From assembly GCA_002951995.1 (NCBI GenBank), contig CP019797.1, positions 2,340,501-2,404,500 of the forward strand: a stretch of DNA of 64,000 nt, read 5' to 3'. This DNA comes from Stenotrophomonas acidaminiphila. Lineage in GTDB: Bacteria > Pseudomonadota > Gammaproteobacteria > Xanthomonadales > Xanthomonadaceae. How positions within the stretch are numbered: position 1 is the first letter of the stretch; each line of letters opens with the position of its first letter. Below, piece after piece: positions 47,830-57,616 of the stretch. The position numbers and the translations under genes are program-made. Below the pieces are notes generated by a model. The model ran no database searches, was not told the origin of the DNA, and saw only the letters and a list, made by a program, of their open reading frames with translations.

Positions 47830-48387
47830 ATGATCAACGACATCAAGCAAGATGCGCAGGCGCGCATGGCCAAGAGCATCGACGCTCTGCGCCACACCCT
47901 CACCACCATCCGCACCGGCCGCGCCTCGCCGGCCCTGCTGGACGGCATCAAGGTCAAGGCCTACGGCACCGACACGCCGCTGAACCAGGTGGCCAGCATC
48001 AGCGTCTCCGAAGGCCGCTCGCTGGTCATCACCCTGTTCGACAAGAACATGATCAAGGAAGTGGAGAAGTCCATCTACGCTTCCGACCTGGGCCTGACCC
48101 CGACCACCGTGGGCACCACCATCCGCCTCAACCTGCCGCCGCTGACCGAAGAGCGCCGCCGGGAACTGGCCAAGACCGTGAGCAAGGAAGGCGAGGACAG
48201 CAAGGTCGCCATCCGCAACATCCGCCGCGACGCCAACCAGGAAGTGGCCCGGCTGCTCAAGGACAAGGCGATCACCGAGGACGAGGACCGCCGCGCGCAG
48301 GACGAGATCCAGAAGCTGACCGACAAGGCGATCAAGGACGTCGACGAGGTGGTCAAGCTCAAGGAACAGGAACTGATGGCGGTCTGA
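47830..48387 (+). CDS. frr: ribosome recycling factor
   Basis: The 185-residue protein has the canonical RRF length and layout: a three-helix domain I and a beta-alpha-beta domain II. Conserved segments are TIRTGRASPALLDGIKV (near residues 28-44), LNQVASISVSEGRSLVI, NDIGLTP-type SDLGLTPTTVGTTIRLNLPPLTEERRREL and the C-terminal helix DEVVKLKEQELMAV. RRF with EF-G splits post-termination ribosomes. The ATG was chosen from the family start (MINDIKQDAQARM). uppS follows after three bases. Confidence 0.96.
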   Translation: MINDIKQDAQARMAKSIDALRHTLTTIRTGRASPALLDGIKVKAYGTDTPLNQVASISVSEGRSLVITLFDKNMIKEVEKSIYASDLGLTPTTVGTTIRLNLPPLTEERRRELAKTVSKEGEDSKVAIRNIRRDANQEVARLLKDKAITEDEDRRAQDEIQKLTDKAIKDVDEVVKLKEQELMAV

Positions 48388-48390
48388 CCG

Positions 48391-49164
48391 GTGCCGTCCG
48401 TCATGCCCGACGGCATGCCAGCACCCGGCGTGCCCGCGCACGTTGCCATCATCATGGATGGCAACGGCCGCTGGGCGCAGCAGCGGCGCCGCCCGCGCAT
48501 GATCGGCCACCGCGCCGGCGCGCGCGCGGTCAACCGCACCATCGACTTCTGCCTGGAGCGCGGCATCGCCGCGCTCACCCTGTTCGCGTTCTCCAGCGAG
48601 AACTGGGGACGGCCGGCGGAAGAAGTGGACGCCTTGATGAAGCTGTTCCTGGGCGCGCTCGACCGCGAGGTGGACGAACTCGACCGCCGTGGCGTGCGCG
48701 TGCGTTTCATCGGCGACCGCGCGCGTTTTGCCCCCGGCATCGTCCAGCGCATGGCGCGGGCCGAACAGCGTACCGCCGGCAACGGCGCGATGACCCTGAA
48801 CGTCGCCGCCAGCTATGGCGGCCGCCAGGACATCGCCCATGCCGCGCGGCTGCTCGCCGAGCAGGTCGCCGCCGGCGCGCTGCAGCCCGCGCAGATCGAC
48901 GAAGACCTTCTCGGCCGCCACGTGGCGCTCGCCGACCTGCCGCCGCCGGACCTGTTCATACGCACCGGCGGCGACACCCGCATCAGCAATTTCCTGCTGT
49001 GGCAGTTGGCATATACCGAACTGTGGTTCACCGACGTGCTGTGGCCGGACATCGATGCCGGCATCCTGCAGCAGGCCCTGGACGACTACGCGCGGCGCGA
49101 ACGCCGCTATGGATTGACCAGCGCACAGGTCGCCGCGGCGGCCACGGAGACCGTTTCCCCATGA
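48391..49164 (+). CDS. uppS: undecaprenyl pyrophosphate synthase
   Basis: The 257-residue cis-prenyltransferase makes the C55 carrier for peptidoglycan and O-antigen. The pyrophosphate-binding start HVAIIMDGNGRWAQQRRRPR (catalytic Asp near residue 23), FAFSSENWGRPAEEV and the C-terminal RTGGDTRISNFLLWQLAYTELWF are all present. GTG 48391 is three bases after the frr stop; ATG 48403 is an alternative. The stop overlaps the cdsA start, so frr-uppS-cdsA are tightly coupled. Confidence 0.95.
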   Translation: MPSVMPDGMPAPGVPAHVAIIMDGNGRWAQQRRRPRMIGHRAGARAVNRTIDFCLERGIAALTLFAFSSENWGRPAEEVDALMKLFLGALDREVDELDRRGVRVRFIGDRARFAPGIVQRMARAEQRTAGNGAMTLNVAASYGGRQDIAHAARLLAEQVAAGALQPAQIDEDLLGRHVALADLPPPDLFIRTGGDTRISNFLLWQLAYTELWFTDVLWPDIDAGILQQALDDYARRERRYGLTSAQVAAAATETVSP

Positions 49165-49982
49165 CCAAGACCCGTGTCATCGCCGCGCTGATCATGGCCC
49201 CGGCGGCCATCTGCGCGATCCTGCTGCTGCCGCCGCAATGGCTGGCCGCGGCCGCCGCGCTGGTGTTCCTCACCGGCTTGTGGGAATGGTTCCGCCTGGC
49301 CGGCATCGATGGACTGCCGCGCACCGTGCTGCTGGTGCTGAACCTGCTGCTGATGGTGCTGCTGGTGTGGGCATCGGCCGGCAGCCTGGTGCTGTTCCAG
49401 CTGGCCACGCTGGCCGGGATCGGCTTCTGGCTGCTGGCGCTGCTGTGGCTGCGTTTCTTCGATTTCGGCGCCCACGAGGAAAGCAGCGCACGCATGCTCA
49501 AGCTGGCCGCCGGCACCCTGGCGATCGTTCCGGCCTGGGCCGCGCTGGTGTTGATCCATGCCGGCGAACCGCACGGCAACCGCTGGCTGCTGACCGCGCT
49601 GGCGGTGGTCTGGGCGGCCGACTCGGGGGCGTACTTCGCCGGGCGCGCGTTCGGCAGGCACAAGCTGGCGCCACGGGTGAGCCCGAACAAGACCATCGAA
49701 GGCCTGCTGGGCGGGCTGGTGGCCGGCCTGGTCGTCGCGGTCGGCTTCGGCTGGCTGGCCGGCGTGCAGCCCGGCGCCATCGGCTGGCTGCTGCTGGTGG
49801 CAACGGCGACGGTGCTGGCCTCGGTGCTCGGCGACCTGTTCGAAAGCCTGCTCAAGCGCCATGCCGGCTTCAAGGATTCGGGCAACGTGATCCCCGGCCA
49901 CGGCGGCGTGCTGGACCGCATCGACGGCGTGCTCGCGGCACTGCCGGTGTTCGCGCTGGGCAAGGAAATCTTCGGTTTCTGA
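49161..49982 (+). CDS. cdsA: phosphatidate cytidylyltransferase
   Basis: The 273-residue inner membrane protein has about seven or eight helices and makes CDP-diacylglycerol from phosphatidate and CTP. The C-terminal signature is present: [20 protein letters not shown] followed by [44 protein letters not shown] is the preceding family block. The ATG overlaps the uppS stop by four bases, and dxr begins one base after its stop. Confidence 0.95.
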   Translation: MTKTRVIAALIMAPAAICAILLLPPQWLAAAAALVFLTGLWEWFRLAGIDGLPRTVLLVLNLLLMVLLVWASAGSLVLFQLATLAGIGFWLLALLWLRFFDFGAHEESSARMLKLAAGTLAIVPAWAALVLIHAGEPHGNRWLLTALAVVWAADSGAYFAGRAFGRHKLAPRVSPNKTIEGLLGGLVAGLVVAVGFGWLAGVQPGAIGWLLLVATATVLASVLGDLFESLLKRHAGFKDSGNVIPGHGGVLDRIDGVLAALPVFALGKEIFGF

Positions 49983-49983
49983 C

Positions 49984-51189
49984 ATGTCCGCCGCCCCGCT
50001 CCCCCACCCGCGCCGGGTCGCGATCCTGGGCGCCACCGGCTCGATCGGCACCTCCGCGCTGGACGTCATCGCCCGCCACCCGGGGCAGATGCGCGCCAGC
50101 GTGCTGGCCGCCGGCAACAACGTGGACGCGCTGCTCGCGCTGTGCCGCAGCCACCGCCCCGAACACGCCGCCATCGCCGACCCGGCGCTGTATGCGCGCC
50201 TGCGCGACGGGCTGCGCGATGCCGGCCTGGCCACCCAGGCGCACGCCGGGGCCGGGGCCATCGACGCATTGGCCGCCGGCGACGCCTGCGACACCGTGGT
50301 GGCGGCCATCGTCGGCGCCGCCGGGCTGTCCTCGACCCTGGCCGCCGCCCGCGCCGGCAAGCGCCTGCTGCTGGCCAACAAGGAATCGCTGGTGCTGGCC
50401 GGCGAACTGCTGACCCGCGAAGCGGCCGCCGCCGGTGCGGACATCATCCCGATCGACAGCGAACACAACGCCATCTTCCAGTGCCTGCGCTCGCGCGACG
50501 CCAGCGTCGAGGGCGCGGGCGTACGCCGCATCCTGCTCACCGCGTCCGGCGGCCCGTTCCGCGGCCGGCGTCGCGCCGAACTGGAAGCGGTCACCCCGGC
50601 GCAGGCCGTGGCGCACCCGAAGTGGTCGATGGGGCCGAAGATCTCGGTCGATTCGGCCACGTTGATGAACAAGGGCCTGGAAGTGATCGAGGCCCACCAC
50701 CTGTTCGGCGTGCCGGGGGCGCGCATCGAGGTGCTGGTGCACCCGCAGAGCCTGGTGCATTCGCTGGTCGAGTTCATCGACGGCTCCACCCTGGCCCAGC
50801 TCGGCCTGCCGGACATGCGCACCACCCTGGCGGTGGGCCTGGGCTGGCCGCGGCGGGTCGAATCGGGCGTGGCCGGGCTCGACCTGCTGGCCCAGGGCCG
50901 GCTCGATTTCGAGGCGCCCGACCTGGAGGCCTTCCCCTGCCTGCGCCTGGCCTGGCAGGCCATGGAGGCCGGCGGCAGCGCCCCGGCGATCCTGAACGCC
51001 GCCAACGAAGTCGCCGTTTCAGCCTTTCTTCAGGGCCGCATAGGCTTCCTGTCGATCCCGGCGCTGGTGGAACATGCGCTGTCCACCCTGCCTGGCATGG
51101 CTGCCGATACACTGGACGCCCTGCTGGCGGCCGACGCCCGCTCCCGCCAGGTCACCTCCACCGCCATCGCCCGCCTGCCCCATGCCTGA
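49984..51189 (+). CDS. dxr: 1-deoxy-D-xylulose-5-phosphate reductoisomerase
   Basis: The 401-residue enzyme makes MEP from DXP in isoprenoid synthesis. The NADPH-binding start is [38 protein letters not shown] is the next block, and [15 protein letters not shown] holds the metal-binding Asp and Glu. [10 protein letters not shown] is the flexible loop, and [30 protein letters not shown] is the second substrate block. Length matches E. coli Dxr (398). It sits between cdsA and rseP. Confidence 0.95.
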   Translation: MSAAPLPHPRRVAILGATGSIGTSALDVIARHPGQMRASVLAAGNNVDALLALCRSHRPEHAAIADPALYARLRDGLRDAGLATQAHAGAGAIDALAAGDACDTVVAAIVGAAGLSSTLAAARAGKRLLLANKESLVLAGELLTREAAAAGADIIPIDSEHNAIFQCLRSRDASVEGAGVRRILLTASGGPFRGRRRAELEAVTPAQAVAHPKWSMGPKISVDSATLMNKGLEVIEAHHLFGVPGARIEVLVHPQSLVHSLVEFIDGSTLAQLGLPDMRTTLAVGLGWPRRVESGVAGLDLLAQGRLDFEAPDLEAFPCLRLAWQAMEAGGSAPAILNAANEVAVSAFLQGRIGFLSIPALVEHALSTLPGMAADTLDALLAADARSRQVTSTAIARLPHA

Positions 51190-51215
51190 CCCCGTCTTCC
51201 AACCGAGCCGCGCCC

Positions 51216-52565
51216 ATGGCTGACTTCCTCGGTTCCGTGTGGTGGATGATCGTCAGCCTCGGCGTGCTGGTGACCTTCCACGAGTTCGGCCACTACTGGG
51301 TGGCGCGCCGCTGCGGGGTGAAGGTGCTGCGCTTCTCGGTCGGCTTCGGCCGCCCGCTGTGGAGCCGGCGCAACCGCAACGGCACCGAGTTCGTCATCGC
51401 CGCCATCCCCCTGGGTGGCTACGTGAAGATGCTCGACGAGCGCGAGGTCGAAGTGCCGGCCGGCGAGCGCGCCGTGGCGTTCAACAACAAGAGCGTCTGG
51501 CAGCGCATCGCCATCGTGGCCGCCGGCCCCGCCGCCAACCTGCTGCTGTGCATCGCGCTGCTGTGGGCGATGTTCGTGATCGGCCGCCAGGACTATTCGG
51601 CCACCGTCGGCCGCAGCAGCGGCATGGCCGCCAGCGCCGGGCTGGCGGCGGGCGACCGCATCATCGACATCGACGGCCGGGCGGTCGCGACCTGGGCCGA
51701 GGCCAGCATGGCCCTGACCACGGCCGCGATGGACCGCCAGGACGCCCGCGTGCGGGTACTGGACGCGCTGGACACCCCGCACACCCGGGTGCTGCCGCTG
51801 TCCACCCTGCCGGCCGGATTCGACGAACGCACGGTCCCGCAGCAGGCCGGGCTGGCCTGGCGCTTCATGCTGCAGCCGGCGCAGGTCGAGTCGGTGGCCG
51901 AGGGTTCGGCCGCCAGCGGCCAGCTGCAGCGCGGCGACCTGATCCTGGCCATCGACGGACAGCGCGTGGAGAGCGCCGACCAGGTCGCGCCGCTGGTGCA
52001 GCAACTGGGCGAGCGCGGTGGCCCGGGCATGGTCGAGGTCGAACGCGACGGCCAGCGCATGGCCCTGGAAGTGCTGCCGCGCAAGGCGCCGGGCGACGGC
52101 CGCTGGCTGCTCGGGGTGGGCTTCGTCACCGGCCAGGCGCCGGCCTACGACGCCCGCCAGCAGTACGGGCCGCTGGCGGCGCTGCCGGCCGCGGTACGCG
52201 AAGCCGGCCGCCTGGCCGGCGACTCGCTGGGAATGATGCGGCGGATGCTGACCGGGCACGCCTCGGTCAAGAACATCTCCGGCCCGATCACCATCGCCCG
52301 CGTCGCCAATGCCTCGGCCGAGCGCGGGGTGGACTTGTTCCTGTACTTCCTGGCCCTGCTGTCGCTGAGCCTGTGCATCATCAACCTGCTGCCGATCCCG
52401 ATCTTGGACGGCGGTCACCTGCTGTATTACCTTATCGAGTTGCTCAAGGGCAGCCCGTTGAGCGAGCGCGCCATGGCCGCCGGGCAATATATCGGCCTGG
52501 CGCTGCTGGCCGGACTGATGGGGCTGGCGTTCTACAACGACATCCTCGGGCTGTTCCCGCGATGA
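51216..52565 (+). CDS. rseP: site-2 protease RseP
   Basis: The 449-residue inner membrane zinc protease performs the second cut of anti-sigma factor RseA in the sigma-E envelope stress response. The first helix carries HEFGH (VTFHEFGHYWVARR, residues about 20-35), two periplasmic PDZ domains cover about 105-300 (AAGDRIIDIDGRAV and QLQRGDLILAIDGQRVESADQV), and the last metal ligand is in INLLPIPILDGGHLLYY. Length matches E. coli RseP (450). Coupled with bamA downstream, as usual. Confidence 0.95.
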   Translation: MADFLGSVWWMIVSLGVLVTFHEFGHYWVARRCGVKVLRFSVGFGRPLWSRRNRNGTEFVIAAIPLGGYVKMLDEREVEVPAGERAVAFNNKSVWQRIAIVAAGPAANLLLCIALLWAMFVIGRQDYSATVGRSSGMAASAGLAAGDRIIDIDGRAVATWAEASMALTTAAMDRQDARVRVLDALDTPHTRVLPLSTLPAGFDERTVPQQAGLAWRFMLQPAQVESVAEGSAASGQLQRGDLILAIDGQRVESADQVAPLVQQLGERGGPGMVEVERDGQRMALEVLPRKAPGDGRWLLGVGFVTGQAPAYDARQQYGPLAALPAAVREAGRLAGDSLGMMRRMLTGHASVKNISGPITIARVANASAERGVDLFLYFLALLSLSLCIINLLPIPILDGGHLLYYLIELLKGSPLSERAMAAGQYIGLALLAGLMGLAFYNDILGLFPR

Positions 52566-52636
52566 ACTTTTTCCCGCTGACGTCGTCATACGCCGGCACC
52601 CACGCAACAATGAAATCGACTCCAACCGGACGTGAC

Positions 52637-55102
52637 ATGACGCGACTTCCCAATCGCCGCCTGCTTGCCCTCGCCCTCGCCGCCGGTCTGGCCGCGCCCG
52701 CGCTCGCGCAGGCAGCCGAGCCCTTCACCGCCAGCGACATCCGCGTGGACGGCCTGCAGCGCATCTCATCCGGTACCGTCTTCACCTACCTGCCGGTGGA
52801 ACGCGGCGACCGCGTCGACGACGCCAAGGTCGGCGAGACCATCCGCGCCCTGTACAAGACCGGCTTCTTCGAGGACGTGCAGCTGGACCGCCAGGGCGAC
52901 ATCCTGGTGGTCACGGTCAAGGAACGCCCGGCGATCAACAAGCTCACGGTCACCGGCAACAAGGACATCAAGAGCGAGCAGCTGCTCAAGGGCCTGGCCG
53001 ACATCGGCCTGAGCGAGGGCGGCACCTTCGACCGCCTGAGCCTGGACCGGGTGACTCAGGAGCTGCGCCGCCAGTACAACGACCGCGGCAAGTACAACGT
53101 CGAGATCACCCCGACGGTGAGCCCGCTGGACCGCAACCGCGTGGACGTGGCCATCGCGGTCAAGGAAGGCAAGGCGGCCAAGATCCGCCACGTCAACCTG
53201 GTCGGCACCGAGAAGTTCGAGGCCGCCGACATCCTCGATACCTGGGAGTCCAAGGAGCACAACTGGGCCTCGTGGTACCGCCGCGACGACCAGTATTCCA
53301 AGGAAAAGCTTTCCGGCGACCTGGAGAAGCTCAACTCCTGGTACTTGGACCGCGGCTACATCGATTTCAGCGTCGACTCGACCCAGGTCTCGATCAGCCC
53401 CGACAAGCGCGACATGTTCATCACCGCCGGGGTGACCGAGGGCGAGCAGTACAAGATCTCCGAGATCAAGGTCACCGGCGACACCATCCTGCCGCAGGAA
53501 GAGGTCGAGCGCATGGTGTTCCAGAAGGCCGGCGACACGTTCTCGCGCGGCCTGCTGGAGTTCAGCGCCGACGCGATCACCAACACCCTGTCCAACATCG
53601 GCTACGCCTTCGCCAAGGTCAACCCGATCCCGACCAGCAACCGCGCCGAGCGCACGGTGGCGGTCAACATGCAGGTGGTGCCTGGCCCGCGCGTGTCGGT
53701 GCGCCGCATCGTGTTCAAGGGCAACACCCGCACCGCCGACGAGGTGCTGCGCCGCGAGATGCGCCAGTTCGAGAATGCCTGGTACTCGCAGGCCGCCATC
53801 GACCGCTCCAAGATCCGCCTGCAGCGCCTGGGCTACTTCGAATCGGTCGACGTCGAGACCTCGCCGGTCACCGGCAGCAACGACCAGGTCGACGTGGTCT
53901 ACAACGTCAAGGAAACCACCTCCGGCAGCTTCGTGTTCGGCCTGGGCTATTCGCAGTCCTACGGCATGACCACTTCGGTGCAGCTGTCGCAGAACAACTT
54001 CCTGGGCGGCGGCAACCGCGTGTCGGTCGAGGCCTCGCGCAGCAGCTACCTGCAGCGCTACGGCTTCTCGTACATGAACCCGTACTTCACCGACGACGGC
54101 GTCTCGCTGGGCTACAACCTGTCCTGGCGCGAGCTGGACTACTCGGACTTCAACACCGCCCAGTACAACAGCACCAACGGCTCGGCGCAGATGATCTTCG
54201 GCGTGCCGATCACCGAGAACGACAGCTTCTCGCTGATGTTCGGCATCGACAGCAACCAGATCACCACTTACAGCGGCTACACCCCGCAGTCGATCATCGA
54301 CTACATCGATGCGATGGGCACGCGCACGTTCCACTCCTGGCGCACCGAGCTGGGCTGGGCGCGCGACACCCGCAACGACTACTTCATGCCGACCCGCGGC
54401 ACCTACCAGCGCCTGGGCCTGGAAGCCACCCTGCCCGGCTCCACCGCCGAGTACTACAAGCTCAGCTACCAGATCTCCAAGTACTGGCCGATCATGCCGT
54501 CGCTGGTGATCAACACCCGCGTCGAGTTCGGCTACGGCGACTCCTACGGCAACGACAAGGTGCGCGACATCTGCTGGTTCGAGACGCCCGCCGTCCCCGG
54601 CACCCCGGCCGATGGCGACAAGCCGGCCGTCCCGGGCACGCCGGCCACCACCGAGGTGGTGGACTGCGCCACCAACCCCACCGCCAAGCACCGTCAGGTC
54701 AAGGCGTCGGGGCTGCCGTTCTTCGAGAACTTCTACGCCGGCGGCACCAACTCGGTGCGCGGCTTCCGCGACAACACCCTGGGCCCGCGCTCGGAGATCT
54801 TCGGCGGCTACTACCGCGGCCAGCCGCTGGGCGGCTCGCTGAAGACCGTCGGCTCGGTCGAGGCGTACTTCCCGAAGCTGTTCGACAGCCCGTCGGCGCG
54901 CGTGTCGGCGTTCCTCGACTTCGGCAACGTCTACAACGGCACCGACAACTTCGACGCGGGCGAACTGCGCGCCTCGGCCGGTGTCGCGCTGCTGTGGCGC
55001 GCCCCGGTCGGCCCGATCTCGATCAGCTATGCCTTCCCGCTCAAGAAGAAGGAAGGCGACGAGATCGAGCGGCTGCAGTTCACCTTCGGCGGACAGTTCT
55101 AG
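52637..55102 (+). CDS. bamA: outer membrane protein assembly factor BamA
   Basis: The 821-residue insertase core has a signal peptide (LLALALAAGLAAPALAQA), five POTRA domains (about residues 30-430, starting FTASDIRVDGLQRIS) and a C-terminal 16-strand barrel ending LQFTFGGQF. The lid-loop motif VRGFRDNTLGPR is present. An exposed loop just before it carries two PAVPGTPA units separated by DGDK (54586-54645). Two in-frame ATGs lie upstream at 52562 and 52610; 52637 was chosen because the signal sequence starts there. lpxD follows after 225 bp with two strong hairpins and no skp. Confidence 0.95.
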   Translation: MTRLPNRRLLALALAAGLAAPALAQAAEPFTASDIRVDGLQRISSGTVFTYLPVERGDRVDDAKVGETIRALYKTGFFEDVQLDRQGDILVVTVKERPAINKLTVTGNKDIKSEQLLKGLADIGLSEGGTFDRLSLDRVTQELRRQYNDRGKYNVEITPTVSPLDRNRVDVAIAVKEGKAAKIRHVNLVGTEKFEAADILDTWESKEHNWASWYRRDDQYSKEKLSGDLEKLNSWYLDRGYIDFSVDSTQVSISPDKRDMFITAGVTEGEQYKISEIKVTGDTILPQEEVERMVFQKAGDTFSRGLLEFSADAITNTLSNIGYAFAKVNPIPTSNRAERTVAVNMQVVPGPRVSVRRIVFKGNTRTADEVLRREMRQFENAWYSQAAIDRSKIRLQRLGYFESVDVETSPVTGSNDQVDVVYNVKETTSGSFVFGLGYSQSYGMTTSVQLSQNNFLGGGNRVSVEASRSSYLQRYGFSYMNPYFTDDGVSLGYNLSWRELDYSDFNTAQYNSTNGSAQMIFGVPITENDSFSLMFGIDSNQITTYSGYTPQSIIDYIDAMGTRTFHSWRTELGWARDTRNDYFMPTRGTYQRLGLEATLPGSTAEYYKLSYQISKYWPIMPSLVINTRVEFGYGDSYGNDKVRDICWFETPAVPGTPADGDKPAVPGTPATTEVVDCATNPTAKHRQVKASGLPFFENFYAGGTNSVRGFRDNTLGPRSEIFGGYYRGQPLGGSLKTVGSVEAYFPKLFDSPSARVSAFLDFGNVYNGTDNFDAGELRASAGVALLWRAPVGPISISYAFPLKKKEGDEIERLQFTFGGQF

Positions 55103-55116
55103 GGAACTGCCCGCGC

Positions 55117-55167
55117 GCCCAAGGCGTCGCCTTGGGCACCCCAGGTTTCGCTGAGCGAAACCTGGGG
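55117..55167. terminator. double hairpin after bamA
   Basis: Two adjacent perfect palindromes occur: GCCCAAGGCG/CGCCTTGGGC around one T (55117-55137), and a 14-bp stem starting CCCCAGGTTTCGCT around one G (55139-55167). There is no T tract. They may end or stabilise the bamA transcript. Confidence 0.6.
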
Positions 55168-55327
55168 ACGCGCCCTGGCCTTCCGATCCCCCGCCTTCGG
55201 CGCACCCCCTTACCAAGGGGGCTCTTCTCCAGAATCATTCCGGCGGTTCCAAGCCGAGCCGGCCTGCGCGCGGCCTGTGCCCCACCTGCCGCATGACCGC
55301 GCCACTTCCAGACGCTAAACTCCCGGC

Positions 55328-56350
55328 GTGAATACTCCGACCCATACCGCACAGGAACTGGCCGACCGTTTCGGGCTGCAGGTGCACGGCGATCCGTCCA
55401 CCGCGATCCACGGCGTGGCCACGCTGGCCCATGCCGGCCCCGGACAACTGACCTTCCTGGCCAATCCGCGCTACCGCGCGCAGCTGGCCGAGAGCAGGGC
55501 CGGCATCGTGGTGCTGCGCGCCGACGACGCCGAGGCCGCGCCCGGCACCGCCCTGGTCGCCAAGGACCCCTACACCACGTTCGCCAAGATCGGCGCGCTG
55601 TTCGAGGCGGTGCCGCTGCGCGAGCCCGGCATCCATCCCAGCGCGGTGATCGACCCGTCCGCGCGGGTGGCCGCCAGCGCCCATATCGGCCCGTTCGTCA
55701 GCATCGGCGCGCGCAGCGTGGTCGGCGAGAACTGCATCGTCGGCGCCGGCAGCATCATCGGCGAGGACTGTTCGCTGGACGCCGGCTGCGAGCTGGTCGC
55801 CCGGGTCACCCTGGTCACCCGCGTGCGCCTGGGCAAGCGCGTGCGCATCCACCCCGGCGCCGTGCTCGGCGCCGACGGTTTCGGCCTGGCGATGGACGCC
55901 GGCCACTGGATCAAGGTGCCGCAGCTGGGCGGGGTGCGCATCGGCGACGACTGCGAGATCGGCGCCAACACCTGCGTGGACCGCGGCGCACTGGAAGACA
56001 CCGTGCTGGAAGAAGACGTGCGCCTGGACAACCTGGTGCAGATCGCCCACAACTGCCACATCGGCGCGCACAGCGCGATCGCCGGCTGCACCGGCATCGC
56101 CGGCAGCGCCCGGATCGGCCGCTACTGCCTGCTCGGCGGCGCGGTCGGGGTGGTCGGCCACCTGGAGATCTGCGACCACGTGGTCGTCACCGGCAAGTCG
56201 GTCGTGCGCAACTCCATTACCGAACCGGGCGAGTACTCGTCCGGCACCCCATTGACCGACAACCGCACGTGGCGCAAGAACGCCGCGCGCTTCAAGCAGC
56301 TGGACAGCCTGGCGCGCCGGGTCCTGGCTGTGAGCAAGGAGAAGGAATGA
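55328..56350 (+). CDS. lpxD: UDP-3-O-(3-hydroxyacyl)glucosamine N-acyltransferase
   Basis: The 340-residue enzyme adds the second acyl chain in lipid A synthesis. An N-terminal uridine-binding domain (residues 1-100, LTFLANPRYRAQL) precedes a left-handed beta-helix of hexapeptide repeats (HIGPFVSIGARSVVGENCIV onward) with the catalytic His in IAHNCHIG (near residue 240), and a C-terminal helix. Length matches E. coli LpxD (341). It starts with GTG. The stop overlaps the fabZ start (ATGA), beginning the lpxD-fabZ-lpxA-lpxB-rnhB unit. Confidence 0.95.
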   Translation: MNTPTHTAQELADRFGLQVHGDPSTAIHGVATLAHAGPGQLTFLANPRYRAQLAESRAGIVVLRADDAEAAPGTALVAKDPYTTFAKIGALFEAVPLREPGIHPSAVIDPSARVAASAHIGPFVSIGARSVVGENCIVGAGSIIGEDCSLDAGCELVARVTLVTRVRLGKRVRIHPGAVLGADGFGLAMDAGHWIKVPQLGGVRIGDDCEIGANTCVDRGALEDTVLEEDVRLDNLVQIAHNCHIGAHSAIAGCTGIAGSARIGRYCLLGGAVGVVGHLEICDHVVVTGKSVVRNSITEPGEYSSGTPLTDNRTWRKNAARFKQLDSLARRVLAVSKEKE

Positions 56351-56805
56351 ACTCACCGCTGCCGTTGCCCATCGACGTCAACACGATCCGCACGCTGATC
56401 CCCCACCGCTACCCGTTCCTGCTGGTGGACAAGGTGGTCGCGCTGGATACCGAGGCAAGGACGATCGTCGCGCACAAGAACGTCACCATCAACGAGCCGT
56501 TCTTCCAGGGGCATTTCCCCGGCCAGCCGATCATGCCGGGGGTGCTGATCATCGAGGCGCTGGCGCAGGCCGGCGGCGTGCTGACCCAGCTCAGCCTCGG
56601 CCGCGACGCGCAGTCCAAGCTGTTCTACCTGGTCAAGGTGGACAACGTGCGCTTCATGAAGCAGGTGGTGCCCGGCGACGTGCTGGAGCTGCACGTGCAG
56701 GTCAAGCGGGTGATCCGCAACATGGCCGTCTACTACGGCGAGGCCAAGGTGGACGGCGAAGTGGTGGCGCATGCCGAGGTGCTGTGCGCCGGCACCCGCG
56801 AATGA
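56347..56805 (+). CDS. fabZ: 3-hydroxyacyl-[acyl-carrier-protein] dehydratase FabZ
   Basis: The 152-residue hot-dog-fold enzyme dehydrates 3-hydroxyacyl-ACP in fatty acid elongation and balances the pool shared with LpxA and LpxD. The catalytic His lies in [26 protein letters not shown] (near residue 58), with the active Glu in [14 protein letters not shown] and the [11 protein letters not shown] segment are typical. An AAGGA site precedes the ATG, which overlaps the lpxD stop. Confidence 0.96.
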   Translation: MNSPLPLPIDVNTIRTLIPHRYPFLLVDKVVALDTEARTIVAHKNVTINEPFFQGHFPGQPIMPGVLIIEALAQAGGVLTQLSLGRDAQSKLFYLVKVDNVRFMKQVVPGDVLELHVQVKRVIRNMAVYYGEAKVDGEVVAHAEVLCAGTRE

Positions 56806-56824
56806 TCCCGACCGGAGCCCGCGC

Positions 56825-57616
56825 ATGAACGACAGCGCCCCCCTGATCCACCCCACCGCGGTCATCGACCCGTCGGCACGGCTGGCCGACGACGTCCGCG
56901 TGGGCGCGTTCTGCCTGATCGGCGCCGACGTCGAGATCGGCGCCGGCACCGTGGTCGGCCCGCACTGCAGCATCCACGGCCCGACCCGGATCGGCCGCGA
57001 CAACCGCTTCATCGGCCACGCCGCCATCGGCGGCGAGCCGCAGGACAAGAAGTACGCCGGCGAGCGCACCGAGCTGGTGATCGGCGACCGCAACGTGGTC
57101 CGCGAGTTCGTCACCGTCAACCGCGGCACCGGCGGCGGCGGCGGCATCACCCGCATCGGCAACGACAACTGGCTGCTGGCCTACACCCACGTCGCCCACG
57201 ACTGCCAGGTCGGCGACTACTGCGTGTTCTCCAACAACACCACCCTGGCCGGCCACGTCAGCGTCGGCAACTGGGTGATCATCAGCGGCTTTGCCGGCGC
57301 CCACCAGTTCTGCCGCATCGGCGACCACGCCTTCCTCGGCATGGGCGCGCTGGTGACCGGCGACATCCCGCCGTTCACCATGGTCGGCATCGACGGCCAC
57401 GGCCGTCCGCGCGGCATCAACAGCGAAGGCCTCAAGCGCCGCGGCTTCGATACCGCGCGTATCGCCGCGATCAAGCGCGCCTACCGTACCCTGTACGTGG
57501 CCGGCATTCCGCTGGCCGAGGCCAAGCAGCAGCTGGCCGAGCAGGCGCGGGACAGCGACGACGTGCGGCAGATGCTGGACTTCATCGAACACGCGGACCG
57601 TCCGCTGCAGCGATGA
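56825..57616 (+). CDS. lpxA: acyl-[ACP]-UDP-N-acetylglucosamine O-acyltransferase
   Basis: The 263-residue enzyme starts lipid A synthesis. A left-handed beta-helix of hexapeptides ([20 protein letters not shown] onward) carries the catalytic His in [18 protein letters not shown] (near residue 125). The C-terminal helical domain begins [12 protein letters not shown]. Length matches E. coli LpxA (262). The stop overlaps the lpxB start by four bases. Confidence 0.96.
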   Translation: MNDSAPLIHPTAVIDPSARLADDVRVGAFCLIGADVEIGAGTVVGPHCSIHGPTRIGRDNRFIGHAAIGGEPQDKKYAGERTELVIGDRNVVREFVTVNRGTGGGGGITRIGNDNWLLAYTHVAHDCQVGDYCVFSNNTTLAGHVSVGNWVIISGFAGAHQFCRIGDHAFLGMGALVTGDIPPFTMVGIDGHGRPRGINSEGLKRRGFDTARIAAIKRAYRTLYVAGIPLAEAKQQLAEQARDSDDVRQMLDFIEHADRPLQR

